A stretch of 64,000 nt of DNA, from positions 930,001 through 994,000 of the forward strand of contig NZ_CP139698.1 in assembly GCF_034372165.1 (NCBI RefSeq). The letters run 5' to 3'. The translations under genes were made by a program, and so were the position numbers. Of the stretch, positions 1 through 8,998 are shown in pieces. The notes under the pieces are model-generated. The model made no database searches, was not told the origin of the DNA, and was given only the letters and a program-made list of their open reading frames with translations. Source of the DNA: Christiangramia sp. OXR-203. GTDB lineage: Bacteria; Bacteroidota; Bacteroidia; Flavobacteriales; Flavobacteriaceae. The first letter of the stretch is position 1. Each line of letters opens with the position of its first letter.

Positions 1-354
1 ATTCCTTACTATCCATATATGAATGGGCAATTCGTGTTTAAAAATGCGATCCAGAGATTTTCAGAAGTGATCAATGAAGGGCTTAATGAAAACGGACTTT
101 CAATTTCAGATATTGATATGCTTATTCCGCACCAGGCGAATTTGAGAATTTCTCAATTCGTTCAGCAGAAGTTTAAGCTGGCAGATGATAAGGTTTATAA
201 TAATATTCAGAAATATGGAAATACCACTGCGGCTTCTATTCCCATTGCTCTTACTGAAGCCTGGGAACAGGGTAAAGTAAAAGAAGGAGATACCGTGGTG
301 CTGGCTGCTTTTGGAAGTGGTTTCACCTGGGGAAGTGCGATTATTAAATGGTAG
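1..354 (+). CDS. fabH: 3-oxoacyl-ACP synthase III (FabH-type), 3' part only
   Basis: The reading frame is open from the first base, so the 5' end lies outside the window and about 118 C-terminal residues are visible. FabH condenses acetyl-CoA or another acyl-CoA with malonyl-ACP to start fatty acid synthesis in the cytoplasm. Visible family marks are the IPHQANLRI block with the active-site His (codon 130-132), the YGNTTAASIP block with the active-site Asn (codon 220-222) and the closing GSGFTWG loop. The catalytic Cys would be upstream and cannot be checked. Flavobacteria often carry several KAS III paralogues, so it could be a secondary-metabolism or branched-chain version; fabH is the family name. 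A strong terminator follows 17 bases after the stop. Confidence 0.88.
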   Translation: MPYYPYMNGQFVFKNAIQRFSEVINEGLNENGLSISDIDMLIPHQANLRISQFVQQKFKLADDKVYNNIQKYGNTTAASIPIALTEAWEQGKVKEGDTVVLAAFGSGFTWGSAIIKW

Positions 355-370
355 TAAAAAAATTGAAGTA

Positions 371-400
371 AAAAAGACCGCCAATTGCCGGTCTTTTTTA
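371..400. terminator. Bidirectional Rho-independent terminator
   Basis: A 10-bp stem (371-380 with 389-398) with an 8-base loop is flanked by A and T runs, so it can act on both strands. It separates the convergent fabH-like gene and the small membrane protein gene ending at 402. Confidence 0.85.
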
Positions 401-401
401 C

Positions 402-611
402 TTAAACACCTTTATAGTATTTATATAGATCGTAAATTCCGAAGAGAATAAATCCCGCGGCGATCGCAGTTCCAAAATTATCGGTTTCTATCGCAGTTAG
501 TTTTTGATAGAGTCTAAAGCTTCCGTAGCAAATAAAGACGATCCCGAGGATAAGATTCCATTTATTACGTTGAGGTCTTTCTTCAAGTTCATTATTCATT
601 ATCGAAGTCAT
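402..611 (-). CDS. Small two-helix membrane protein, unknown function
   Basis: Product of 65-69 residues with a charged N-terminus (ELEERPQRNK), a hydrophobic helix near residues 19-38, a short hydrophilic stretch and a second helix near 48-63, ending in YKYYKGV. No known family was recognised. The ATG at 611 overlaps the upstream DUF2007-like gene by 20 bases; a second ATG at 599 (MNNELEE) also lies inside its 3' end. Either start makes the two genes translationally coupled. Lacking a clear ribosome binding site, I kept the longer form. It is probably an inner-membrane accessory protein; this is inference from hydrophobicity only. Confidence 0.6.
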   Translation of the reverse strand: MTSIMNNELEERPQRNKWNLILGIVFICYGSFRLYQKLTAIETDNFGTAIAAGFILFGIYDLYKYYKGV

Positions 612-834
612 TTGGGAATGTAGACTTAGCGATTTTCAAAGCTTCGTCGAAATCTTTTTCAAAAACGAATAATAATACCATTCCGTGTGTGGAACCAAAA
701 CCAGCAAGTCTGGCCGACTCTACATCGTTTCTCATTCTCGAGTGGATATTGCTTTCGCCAAAAAGTTCCTGCAGGTATTGCACATTTGTTTCCGGTCCGG
801 TATAGACTCTTTTATATTCTTCTGAAGTACTCAT
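592..834 (-). CDS. DUF2007-like small protein
   Basis: Cytoplasmic protein of 80 residues. The layout (an N-terminal YTGPETNVQYLQELF, a central segment with Gly-rich FGSTHGMV, and a late VFEKDFDEALKI) resembles the DUF2007 'putative signal transducing protein' domain, in which a short ferredoxin-like fold ends in a strand followed by an E-x-x-A helix. The biochemical role of the family is unknown to me. It overlaps the downstream small membrane protein gene, suggesting one transcript. An imperfect inverted repeat lies just upstream (861-881). Confidence 0.6.
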   Translation of the reverse strand: MSTSEEYKRVYTGPETNVQYLQELFGESNIHSRMRNDVESARLAGFGSTHGMVLLFVFEKDFDEALKIAKSTFPNDFDNE

Positions 835-900
835 ATTTTACAAGATAAGATTACAAAATACGAATATACCGAAGTATTCGGCTACCTCATCAAAATTTAA

Positions 901-1629
901 TTAAGCGTTGAAATATTTACTGTCCCAAATTTCTGTACTAAAGTTTTTCCCCATTTTGAAACCATAGAAAATAGAGATACCGGCAAACCATTTGAAGATA
1001 AAAAAGAATATCATGAAAAACTGAGTAGTAGATTGCTGCGGACTAAATAAACCGTCGGGAACTAAAAGTGCGGTAAGAAAGCTGGTGATAAGTAATAGCG
1101 CAAGAAAATTCTCAAGAGTTTTAAATGGCCACATGAATAGTCTTCTTAAAGGATGGAGATCATTTCCCCATTTATGAATCAGGTAATAATAATCATTCCC
1201 CATTGGAGCGAATAATAATGGATCATCAGCATTCTTCAGTTTAAATAACTTGGAAGGAGCAATGATCTTAAAACCTTTTAAAGTAGTGTCATGTTCATTC
1301 TCCAGACTTTTGATCCTGGTGATCGCTTCGTACGGAATTTCAGATTTAAACAGTCCGGAATCCAGGAATCTAAGTCTGTAAATCACACATAACTTATAAA
1401 TATCATCTTTGTGATAAATTCGGTTTGATTCCAACAGGTCGAAATTAAGATCATTCGATTCCTCGTGTATTTCCTGGAGATTTTTATGAATAGTTTCTTC
1501 ACGGAAGTTGTCCTGCATCAGGATCTCTCGAACCTCATCCATGATCAACTGCTCATCGATACGTTTACTCCGTGTTTTATTTAATTGATGCTGTAGATTC
1601 GTGCGGGATATTTTCAACTTCATGTTCAT
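901..1629 (-). CDS. Conserved hypothetical protein with two C-terminal membrane helices
   Basis: Protein of 242 residues. The N-terminal two thirds are soluble, rich in charged residues and probably helical (residues 1-80); a mixed region follows (KLCVIYRLRFLDSGLFKSEIP, then APSKLFKLKNADDPLLFAPMG). Two hydrophobic helices near residues 172-190 and 203-224 anchor it in the membrane. No catalytic motif or named family was recognised. The start at 1629 gives MNMKLK; a second ATG at 1623 is equally possible. It stands alone, divergent from the fasciclin gene across a 186-base gap. Confidence 0.6.
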   Translation of the reverse strand: MNMKLKISRTNLQHQLNKTRSKRIDEQLIMDEVREILMQDNFREETIHKNLQEIHEESNDLNFDLLESNRIYHKDDIYKLCVIYRLRFLDSGLFKSEIPYEAITRIKSLENEHDTTLKGFKIIAPSKLFKLKNADDPLLFAPMGNDYYYLIHKWGNDLHPLRRLFMWPFKTLENFLALLLITSFLTALLVPDGLFSPQQSTTQFFMIFFFIFKWFAGISIFYGFKMGKNFSTEIWDSKYFNA

Positions 1630-1815
1630 AGTCTTTAAGCTGGACTAAATTAATTATTAAGCTCAAGACTAACAACGACTTACTGCATTCTTTGTGCTAA
1701 TAATCAAAACTTTAGGAGATGTTCTATCTTGTTAAAAGAATCCCAATTGCCTTCAATTTAAAAACCGTTGAAGCAGCCTACGCGTAACTTAGATACATAA
1801 TCAAAACAAATAGTT

Positions 1816-2376
1816 ATGAAAAAGTTACAATTACTAAGTTTACTAAGTTTTTTATTCATCGCGACTAGCGGTATTGCTCAAAATTCAAAGAACACTAAAA
1901 TGGTTGGAGGAGCTGAAATGTACCCAACTAAGAATATCGTACAAAATGCGGTTAATAGTAAAGATCATACAACTCTGGTTGCTGCGGTAAAGGCTGCTGA
2001 ACTGGTAGAGGTATTGAGCAGTGATGGACCATTTACAGTATTTGCTCCAACAAACAAGGCTTTTGAAGCACTTCCAGAAGGAACAGTAGAGACTTTGCTA
2101 AAAGAAGAAAACAAAAGTAAATTACAGTCAGTTTTGACATACCATGTTCTTGCAGGAGACTTTAAAGCTGCAGACATCGTAAATGCTATCAAAAAAGGAA
2201 ACGGAAAAGCAACTTTCAAAACAGTAAGTGGTGCAGATATCACTGCTATGATGGATGGAAAGAATGTAAAGGTTAAAGATGCTGCTGGTAATGTTGCTAC
2301 TGTAACAATTGCAGATGTAAATCAATCAAACGGAGTGATCCATGTAATTGATACGGTTCTTTTACCAACAAAATAA
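1816..2376 (+). CDS. Secreted fasciclin (FAS1) domain protein
   Basis: Protein of 186 residues with a clear N-terminal signal peptide (MKKLQLLSLLSFLF to about AQ, residue 22). One FAS1 domain fills the rest: the H1 box FTVFAPTNKAFEALP, the central TYHVLAGDF and the H2-like NGVIHVIDTVLLP are all visible. FAS1 domains mediate adhesion in the envelope or extracellular space; bacterial single-domain versions are widespread and their ligands mostly unknown. It is a single-gene unit: a 186-base gap precedes it and a strong terminator follows. A MVGGAEMYPTKNIV linker between signal and domain is typical of Bacteroidota homologues. Confidence 0.9.
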   Translation: MKKLQLLSLLSFLFIATSGIAQNSKNTKMVGGAEMYPTKNIVQNAVNSKDHTTLVAAVKAAELVEVLSSDGPFTVFAPTNKAFEALPEGTVETLLKEENKSKLQSVLTYHVLAGDFKAADIVNAIKKGNGKATFKTVSGADITAMMDGKNVKVKDAAGNVATVTIADVNQSNGVIHVIDTVLLPTK

Positions 2377-2395
2377 TTCAGAATTTCTGAAATTG

Positions 2396-2424
2396 TGAAA
2401 AAGCGGCTGTTAGCCGCTTTTTTC
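2396..2424 (+). terminator. Rho-independent terminator of the fasciclin gene
   Basis: An 8-bp GC-rich stem (2401-2408 with 2412-2419) closes on a 3-base loop and is extended by A-T pairs into a T run. It lies 20 bases after the stop codon. Confidence 0.88.
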
Positions 2425-2506
2425 AGTTAAATAAACGTCAAACCGGGTCTGTAATTTTACTATTCTGTTGTTTCCGGTTACATTCAGAACTACTAAAAAA
2501 AAAGCT

Positions 2507-3085
2507 ATGAAAAATTTGAAAACATTTCTCGTTATAAGCATTGTGGCACTTACTCTTGGTTCTTGCGGAAGTAGTGCTCCAACTGCAAAAGACGATCTAA
2601 AACAATTAAAATCTTACGACACTTATGCATTCCTGGCGAATAAGGATACGATCTTAAATCGTAAACTGGATAATAAGGCGATCAATTCAACGATCGTTGC
2701 GACCATCAATGCGAACATGAAAGAAGAAGGCTTTAGTCTTGATAAGCTACAACCTGATGTTCTCGTATATGTTCACCCAATGTTCGATGAAAAGGTAGCC
2801 GTAAATGCAAATCCTGTTTATACCAATTATCCATATTATAAGCCGGGATTCTTTATTGGGTCTTATTACGAAGATTACCTGTACGAAAACTATTTTACGG
2901 TACAAAGAATTAGTGGTTCCAGAGTGAAGCAGGTGCCGTATCGTGAGCGCTCGATCGTGATCGATCTAATTGATCGAAGAACGAACGAGATCTTATGGAG
3001 AGGAACTTCCGAAGAGACTATTGAAACTAAGAGAATGGATCGTGAGATTCGTGAATATGTGGATGAGATCTTTAAGGATCTGTAA
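2507..3085 (+). CDS. DUF4136-type lipoprotein
   Basis: Protein of 192 residues from the ATG at 2507, which is preferred over the in-frame ATG at 2468 because it puts a signal peptide directly at the N-terminus with the lipobox LGSC at Cys20. The body matches the DUF4136 pattern: a KSYDTYAF opening strand, a run on small oligomerising helices (ATINANMKEEGF), PDVLVYVHP, and the closing IVIDLIDRRTNEILWRG followed by a charged C-terminal helix. DUF4136 lipoproteins sit in the periplasm or outer membrane; function is unknown. It is a single-gene unit ending in a bidirectional terminator shared with pheT. Confidence 0.8.
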   Translation: MKNLKTFLVISIVALTLGSCGSSAPTAKDDLKQLKSYDTYAFLANKDTILNRKLDNKAINSTIVATINANMKEEGFSLDKLQPDVLVYVHPMFDEKVAVNANPVYTNYPYYKPGFFIGSYYEDYLYENYFTVQRISGSRVKQVPYRERSIVIDLIDRRTNEILWRGTSEETIETKRMDREIREYVDEIFKDL

Positions 3086-3104
3086 TTTCACGATGATTTA
3101 AAGC

Positions 3105-3137
3105 AAAAAAAACCGTACTCGATGTACGGTTTTTTTG
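3105..3137. terminator. Bidirectional terminator between convergent genes
   Basis: Perfect 13-14 bp stem (3105-3118 with 3124-3136) with a 5-base loop and flanking A and T runs. It serves the lipoprotein gene on plus and pheT on minus. Confidence 0.9.
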
Positions 3138-3159
3138 TTTTAATACTACATAGCGAATA

Positions 3160-5592
3160 TTAGCGTAATTCTGCTTTTAATTCCTTTTCAAATCTATACT
3201 GAAGCTTACTCATCATCTTATCTACTTGCTTATCTGTAAGCGTTTTGTTCTCGTCCTGGAATACAAAGCTTACTGCGTAACTTTTCTTGCCTTCCGGAAG
3301 GTTCTCACCTTCGTAAACATCAAAAAGGCTAACGTCTTTCAATAATTTCTTTTCCGTTTGTTTTGCGATTTGATCGATCTCATCGTAAGTCACAGAATTA
3401 TCAAGAAGCAAAGCAAAATCTCTTCGCATGCTAGGATACTTCGGAATAGCACTAAACTTATTCTGATGTTGTTTAGCAGCTTCTATGATTTCATCCCAGT
3501 TAAAATCTGCGTAAACCACTTCCTGATCTATATCAAATTTCTTCAGAATTGACCTTTTAACCACACCAAAGTCTACCAGTTTCGATTTCTTCGTACTCAT
3601 CTGAAGGCTTTCAGAAAATACCGAGCTTTTACCGGTTTTGGTTTTAAGCGTATTCAAAATTCCTAATTTTTGAAAAATCGACTCGATCACCCCTTTCAGG
3701 TAAAAGAAGTTTCCAGCCGGGAAATTCGGAGAATTCCAGGTCTCAGAAGTTCTGTTACCAGACATGAACAACGAAAGATGTTTCTTTTCTTCCCTGCCAC
3801 TTACAAAGGAATGGTATGTCTTTCCAAATTCGAAAATGCGAAGGTTAGCTCGTTTTCGGTTTAGATTGTAACTAATAGCTTCCAGCCCTGAAAAAAGCAT
3901 GGTTTGTCTCAAAACTGAAAGATCCTGACTTAGAGGATTTAACATTTTCACCTGGTACTCATCTTTAGCATCATCGCTAAAGTCATTATAAGCCGGCGTT
4001 GTGAGGGAGTTAGCCATGGTTTCATAGAATCCCTGTCCTATAAGCTGCTGAGCGATAAGATTCTGAATCTTATAATCCTCATATTTAGAAGTGTTCGCTA
4101 CAGATAGGCTTAGTTTATCGCCAAATTTGATATTATTGTAACCATAAACTCTAAGGATCTCCTCGATCACATCTGACTCTCTCTGCACATCCACACGATA
4201 AGAAGGGATCGTAAGACCCATCCCGGTTTCTGTAACATTATTCACTCTGATCTCAAGAGAAGCAAGAATAGATTTTATAGTTTCTTCCTCAAGATTTTCA
4301 CCAATAAGTTTGTTAACCTTCTCAAAGGTTAGAAAAACCTGGAAGTCTTCGATCTTTTTGAAATAAAGATCATCAATATCGCTGGTGATCTCACCTCCGG
4401 AAATTTCCTTAATTAGCAGTGCAGCTCTTTTTAAAGCATATTCTACTGAATTGATGTCAATTCCTCTTTCAAACCTAAAGGAAGCATCGGTATTGATCGC
4501 GTGTCTTTTTGCGGTTTTTCGAACGCTTACAGGGTTGAAATACGCACTTTCAAGAAATATTTGTGTAGTACCTTCGGTCACTCCGCTTCCAAGTCCGCCA
4601 AATACTCCGGCGATACAAAGAGGCTTTTCAGCATCACAGATCATAAGGTCTTCAGCATGTAATTCGCGTTCGACTTCATCTAATGTTGTGAATTTAGTTC
4701 CTGCCTCAACGGTTTTAACATTGATCTCGTTACCTGCGATCTTACCGGCATCGAACGCGTGTAGGGGCTGTCCCAGTTCATGCATTACATAATTGGTGGC
4801 ATCTACAATATTGTTCTTTGGAGTAAGTCCAATCGCTTTCAATCTATTCTGAAGCCACTTCGGGGATTCACCAACCTTTACATCAGATATCGTTACTCCG
4901 CAATATCTAGGAGCAAGATTAGAATCATCTACTTTTATCTGGATCTTTAAACTTCTGTTATCAACATGAAAACTACTAACTGAAGGGGTGATGAGTTCAA
5001 GAAATTTACCCTGTTGCTGGTAGCCTGCTTTTAAATCCCGGGCAACGCCCCAGTGACTCATTGCATCTGCACGGTTAGGGGTTAGGCCAATTTCAAAAAC
5101 TTCGTCGTTCTCTACCTCAAAAAGCTCAGCAACCGGAGTTCCGGGATCCAGCTCATTATCCATCACCATAATACCTTCGTGACTCTGGCCTAAACCAAGT
5201 TCTTTTTCAGAACAGATCATTCCGTAGCTTTCTTCACCACGAATTTTTCCTTTTTTGATCTCCCAGCTTTCACCTTTTTCATCATATAGTACTGTACCAA
5301 TAGTGGCTACCGGAACTTTTTGTCCTGCTGCGATATTTGGAGCACCACAAACGATCTGTACTTCTTCACCATTTCCAAGATTCATCCTGGTGAGGTTCAA
5401 CCTGTCTGCATTTGGATGAGCTTCACAGCTTAAAACGTGACCAACTACAACGCCGGCCATACCTCCTTTTACACTTTGAAAAGTATCAATACCTTCTACT
5501 TCCAGACCAAGATCTGTAAGAAGTTCTCCGGTAGTCACTGCATTTTCAGGTAGTTTGATAAACTGTTTTAGCCAGTTATATGAAATCTTCAT
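3160..5592 (-). CDS. pheT: Phenylalanine-tRNA ligase beta subunit
   Basis: Protein of 810 residues, the usual length for bacterial PheT. It pairs with PheS to charge tRNA-Phe; the beta chain carries editing and tRNA-binding parts. Domains in order: N-terminal region, EMAP-type tRNA-binding OB fold (about 40-150, with VCGAPNIAAGQKVPVA), B3/B4 editing domain (about 215-395, RYCGVTISDVKVGESP and DATNYVMHELGQPLHAFD), B5 domain (about 400-475), catalytic-like core (about 480-690) and C-terminal ferredoxin-fold anticodon-binding domain (about 715-810, KYPSMRRDFALLLD). pheS is not adjacent. A good -7 box lies at 5614-5621 just upstream, so it is probably transcribed alone. Confidence 0.98.
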   Translation of the reverse strand: MKISYNWLKQFIKLPENAVTTGELLTDLGLEVEGIDTFQSVKGGMAGVVVGHVLSCEAHPNADRLNLTRMNLGNGEEVQIVCGAPNIAAGQKVPVATIGTVLYDEKGESWEIKKGKIRGEESYGMICSEKELGLGQSHEGIMVMDNELDPGTPVAELFEVENDEVFEIGLTPNRADAMSHWGVARDLKAGYQQQGKFLELITPSVSSFHVDNRSLKIQIKVDDSNLAPRYCGVTISDVKVGESPKWLQNRLKAIGLTPKNNIVDATNYVMHELGQPLHAFDAGKIAGNEINVKTVEAGTKFTTLDEVERELHAEDLMICDAEKPLCIAGVFGGLGSGVTEGTTQIFLESAYFNPVSVRKTAKRHAINTDASFRFERGIDINSVEYALKRAALLIKEISGGEITSDIDDLYFKKIEDFQVFLTFEKVNKLIGENLEEETIKSILASLEIRVNNVTETGMGLTIPSYRVDVQRESDVIEEILRVYGYNNIKFGDKLSLSVANTSKYEDYKIQNLIAQQLIGQGFYETMANSLTTPAYNDFSDDAKDEYQVKMLNPLSQDLSVLRQTMLFSGLEAISYNLNRKRANLRIFEFGKTYHSFVSGREEKKHLSLFMSGNRTSETWNSPNFPAGNFFYLKGVIESIFQKLGILNTLKTKTGKSSVFSESLQMSTKKSKLVDFGVVKRSILKKFDIDQEVVYADFNWDEIIEAAKQHQNKFSAIPKYPSMRRDFALLLDNSVTYDEIDQIAKQTEKKLLKDVSLFDVYEGENLPEGKKSYAVSFVFQDENKTLTDKQVDKMMSKLQYRFEKELKAELR

Positions 5593-5613
5593 GGATTAGT
5601 CTTTTTCAGCCAG

Positions 5614-5621
5614 CAAAGATA
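5614..5621 (-). promoter_or_regulatory. Bacteroidota -7 box (TATCTTTG) before pheT
   Basis: On the minus strand this reads TATCTTTG, a perfect match to the Bacteroidota TAnnTTTG -7 element, 22 bases before the pheT start and downstream of the terminator of the preceding gene. The -33 region is weak (no TTG at the usual distance). Position supports a promoter; the poor -33 lowers confidence. Confidence 0.5.
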
Positions 5622-5668
5622 GTATTACAGATGGTTTTGTCATAATCTAGAATCCTATTTTGTAGACC

Positions 5669-5704
5669 ACAAAAAACAAAGGAGACCATTAGTGTCTCCT
5701 TTGT
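5669..5704 (-). terminator. Rho-independent terminator of the secreted TPR protein gene
   Basis: Perfect 11-bp stem (5676-5686 with 5694-5704), 7-base loop, followed on the minus strand by a T run (A run at 5671-5676 on plus). Confidence 0.9.
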
Positions 5705-5724
5705 AGTTTTGATATTGAAAATCT

Positions 5725-6630
5725 TTAATCTTTACGGGTGAGATTCATGGTTCTGGATTTGTTCCATCCACCTTCGGTCTCTTCATAAACTGCCCATTTA
5801 ACGGAGCCGTCTTCTTTAGAAATATCGTGCTTGAATCTAAGCTGCTGATTGCTTTCATCTAGATAACTCTCTACGATCTCGTATTGATCTGGTCCCATTT
5901 CCTTTACTTTCATTTTTGAATTTGAAATTCCTTCAGGCGCATTTCTTCGCATAAAGACCACATCAAATTCATCTTCCAGTGGATTGTATACCATGACTCT
6001 TTTACAACACGGCTTATTATCACCTGTATCATGATCCACAACCAGCATGGAACCGGCCTCATCAAAAGAAATACGGTTCGAACTATTGGTCGTGTTCATA
6101 ACTTCACCATTCTGGTAAACCTGGGTTTCATTATTCCAGTTTCCAATTAGAAAATTAAGTTGTTCGTCCCTGTTTTCGATAATAGCAATCTTAGCCAGAC
6201 CTGCTTCCATGATCAAATCATCCTGTTCATGATCATGCTTTTCAGCAATAGCAAGAGACTTTTCTATGTATTTAACTGCTTCATCTTTTTTATCCATTTC
6301 CAGTAAAACATCAGAAAAGGAATCATAAGGATTGGCTTCCTGTGGATATTCATCGATCTGAGCCTGGAATAACATTTTTGCGGCTTCCAGATCATTTTCT
6401 TCCTGCATCAATCTGTATGCTAGGATATTCAGAGGTTCAGCCATGCCTTCGTAAGCGGTATTTGGATTGTTCTTCTGGTAGTTCTCCAAAACAGCTTTTG
6501 CACCCTGGTTCTTATAGACCTGGTAAAGTTCATCTACACTTGACTGCGCCTGATCCTGCGCATTCATACTAAGAATTAGAAAGAATAATAATGTTCCAAT
6601 TCCCCATTTAAGTTTAAAATTTCTGCCCAT
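5725..6630 (-). CDS. Exported TPR protein with a C-terminal lipocalin-like domain
   Basis: Protein of 301 residues with an N-terminal signal peptide (MGRNFKLKWGIGTLLFFLILSMNAQ). Residues about 30-140 form TPR-like helices (NPYDSFSDVLLEMDKKDEAVKYIEKSLAIAE is cut into two typical TPR helices). From about 158 the sequence FLIGNWNNE opens a beta-rich region with a Cys pair (KPCCKR) that resembles the DUF1579-like lipocalin fold. It is likely periplasmic or outer-membrane associated, binding a hydrophobic ligand or partner; that is inference. It is a single gene with its own terminator, between recG and pheT. Confidence 0.7.
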   Translation of the reverse strand: MGRNFKLKWGIGTLLFFLILSMNAQDQAQSSVDELYQVYKNQGAKAVLENYQKNNPNTAYEGMAEPLNILAYRLMQEENDLEAAKMLFQAQIDEYPQEANPYDSFSDVLLEMDKKDEAVKYIEKSLAIAEKHDHEQDDLIMEAGLAKIAIIENRDEQLNFLIGNWNNETQVYQNGEVMNTTNSSNRISFDEAGSMLVVDHDTGDNKPCCKRVMVYNPLEDEFDVVFMRRNAPEGISNSKMKVKEMGPDQYEIVESYLDESNQQLRFKHDISKEDGSVKWAVYEETEGGWNKSRTMNLTRKD

Positions 6631-6773
6631 GATATATTGAATTTTATGGTTATACCGAAGCTATAAAGGGCATTCTAAATTACAGAATAGGTTGAGGCTA
6701 TTTCCCGGGGGTAAGTCTTCTAAAGATAAATAAAAATTTAATCAATTGATTGTCAGTAGCTAATAAGATTCGG

Positions 6774-8873
6774 TTAGCTAATGTAATTCCAGATCGTTTT
6801 GTTCTTGACCAGGCGTGAATAGGCGTTTTTCACAGTGCTGTTTTTTTCATTCTCAAGGTTTGGATCTTCTTTGAGCAACCTGTTGGCATAAAATCTGGCT
6901 GATTGCAGAATTGCATTATCCTTCACGATATCTGCGATCTTTAAATTAAGAACCCCGCTTTGCTGAGTTCCCATAAGATCACCAGGACCTCTTAGCTTCA
7001 GGTCAACTTCAGCGATCTCAAAACCATCGTTGGTAGAAGTCATTGTTTCCAATCTCGTTTTACTATCGTTGGAAAGTTTATGACCCGTCATAAGAATGCA
7101 AAAACTCTGTTCAGCACCACGACCAACACGTCCTCTTAACTGGTGCAACTGCGAAAGACCAAATCTTTCAGCACTTTCTATGATCATCACACTGGCGTTA
7201 GGAACATTTACGCCTACTTCGATTACGGTAGTGGCAACCATAATATCTGTTTGACCTATTACAAAACGATCCATTTCAAAGTCCTTGTCGGCAGGTTTCA
7301 TCTGGCCGTGAACAATAGAGATCTGGTTGTCTGGAAATTCTCTGGCGATACTTTCATAGCCATCCATAAGATCCTTATAATCCATTTTTTCAGATTCCTG
7401 TATAAGCGGATATACGATATAAACCTGGCGGCCTTTCTGAATTTCATCCCGAATAAAAGCAAAAACCTTTAAGCGATTGCTATCATAACGCTGAACGGTT
7501 TTAATAGGTTTACGACCAGGAGGTAATTCATCAATGACCGAAATATCCAGATCTCCATACAGACTCATAGCCAGAGTACGCGGAATTGGAGTTGCAGTCA
7601 TCACCAGAACATGAGGTGGAATATGGTTCTTCTTCCATAGCTTGGCTCTTTGGGCCACTCCAAAACGATGTTGTTCATCGATCACGGCAAGACCAAGATT
7701 CTTAAATTTTACTTTGTCTTCAAGAAGAGCATGGGTGCCAATGAGAATATGTATCTCTCCAGATTCCAGTTGTTCATGGATTTCCCGGCGCTCCCTGGTT
7801 TTGGTTGATCCGGTAAGCAATCGAATATTCAATTTTAGTTCTATACAAAGTTCTACTAAACCATGATAATGCTGAATAGAGAGAATTTCTGTAGGAGCCA
7901 TTAAACATGCCTGGAAATTATTATCGAGCGCAAGGAGCATGGACATCAGGGCAACAATGGTTTTACCGGAACCTACATCTCCCTGTAATAGCCTGTTCAT
8001 CTGGGCGCCGCTTCCCATATCTCCTCGAATTTCCTTGACCACACGTTTTTGAGCATTGGTAAGTTCGAACGGTAAATGATTACTGTAAAAGTCGTTGAAA
8101 ATATGACCTACTTTGTCAAAATTGAAACCCTTGATCTTTTGTTTATGCATGAGGTTTCTGCGCAGTAATTGCAGTTGCACATAAAAAAGCTCCTCGAATT
8201 TAAGTCTGAACTGCGCTTTTGCCAATAGCTCCTGGTTCTTCGGAAAATGAATATTGAATAGCGATTCTGCTTTTCCCAGAAGTTTTAGTTCTTCCAGTAA
8301 TTCCGGATTCAGACTTTCAGAAAATTTCATCCCGGTTTGTTGCAGCACTTCCTGCATCAATTTCATGATCACTCTATTAGTAACTCCTTTCTTCTGAAGT
8401 AATTCAGTAGAAGGATATACCGGTTGCATGGCGACCCTTAAATTCCTCTTATAATCTGATACCAGTTCAAGCTCCGGATGTGGCATACTGAACATCCCAC
8501 TGTAAAAATTTGTTTTTCCGAAGATGACATAAGGCGTATTCAATTTGATGTTTTCCCTTATCCATTTATGGCCTCTAAACCAGACCAGCTCCATTCTTCC
8601 GGTGTCATCAACAAAGTCGGCTACAAGGCGTTTGCCTTTCTTCTGTTCAACCATTTTTAGATGGACGATCTTACCAACAATTTGTACTTCAGAAGAATTT
8701 TGCTGCAGTTGTGCGACCTTATAGAAACCTGTTTTATCTATATAACGATTAGGGAAAAAATTGATGAGGTCTCGATAGGTGCTGATGTTGAGTTCCTTCT
8801 TAAAAAGATCGGCCCGGTTGGGACCAACTCCTTTAAGATACTCAATAGGGGTTTGCAGCAGGTTCTGGATCAT
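6774..8873 (-). CDS. recG: ATP-dependent DNA helicase RecG
   Basis: Protein of 699 residues, normal RecG length. RecG remodels stalled replication forks and branch-migrates Holliday junctions. The N-terminal wedge with OB fold spans about 1-240 (IVGKIVHLKMVEQKKGKRL; FRGHKWI). Helicase motifs are intact: Walker A GDVGSGKT at 298-305, motif Ia APTEILS, DEQH at 399-402, TATPIPRTL, and in the second RecA domain HGQMKP, ATTVIEVGVNVPNA, and the QLRGRVGRG motif VI. The C-terminal TRG-type region follows with the KLRGPGDLMGTQQSG block. It is transcribed alone, divergent from the M1 aminopeptidase gene across 125 bases. Confidence 0.98.
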   Translation of the reverse strand: MIQNLLQTPIEYLKGVGPNRADLFKKELNISTYRDLINFFPNRYIDKTGFYKVAQLQQNSSEVQIVGKIVHLKMVEQKKGKRLVADFVDDTGRMELVWFRGHKWIRENIKLNTPYVIFGKTNFYSGMFSMPHPELELVSDYKRNLRVAMQPVYPSTELLQKKGVTNRVIMKLMQEVLQQTGMKFSESLNPELLEELKLLGKAESLFNIHFPKNQELLAKAQFRLKFEELFYVQLQLLRRNLMHKQKIKGFNFDKVGHIFNDFYSNHLPFELTNAQKRVVKEIRGDMGSGAQMNRLLQGDVGSGKTIVALMSMLLALDNNFQACLMAPTEILSIQHYHGLVELCIELKLNIRLLTGSTKTRERREIHEQLESGEIHILIGTHALLEDKVKFKNLGLAVIDEQHRFGVAQRAKLWKKNHIPPHVLVMTATPIPRTLAMSLYGDLDISVIDELPPGRKPIKTVQRYDSNRLKVFAFIRDEIQKGRQVYIVYPLIQESEKMDYKDLMDGYESIAREFPDNQISIVHGQMKPADKDFEMDRFVIGQTDIMVATTVIEVGVNVPNASVMIIESAERFGLSQLHQLRGRVGRGAEQSFCILMTGHKLSNDSKTRLETMTSTNDGFEIAEVDLKLRGPGDLMGTQQSGVLNLKIADIVKDNAILQSARFYANRLLKEDPNLENEKNSTVKNAYSRLVKNKTIWNYIS

Positions 8874-8998
8874 AAAAACGAAGATATTAAATACGTTTGA
8901 TTTACATGGGCGGTGGTGTAGAAACTCGTTTTAATCTTCAGGAATATCTCATAACAGCTTCAATTTTTTGTAATTTGCACAAGATATTTTTATTCTGA

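Noticed and set aside
2950-3080. Cluster of GATC sites (about eight in 130 bases)
   Set aside because: They fall inside the DUF4136 gene and are explained by codons for Ile, Asp and Arg (ATC, GAT, CGN). The genome uses ATCG-type codons often, and no origin-like features are near.
4385-4792. 135-codon plus-strand open frame
   Set aside because: Antisense to pheT, which is complete and well supported; low-complexity Ser/Ala content.
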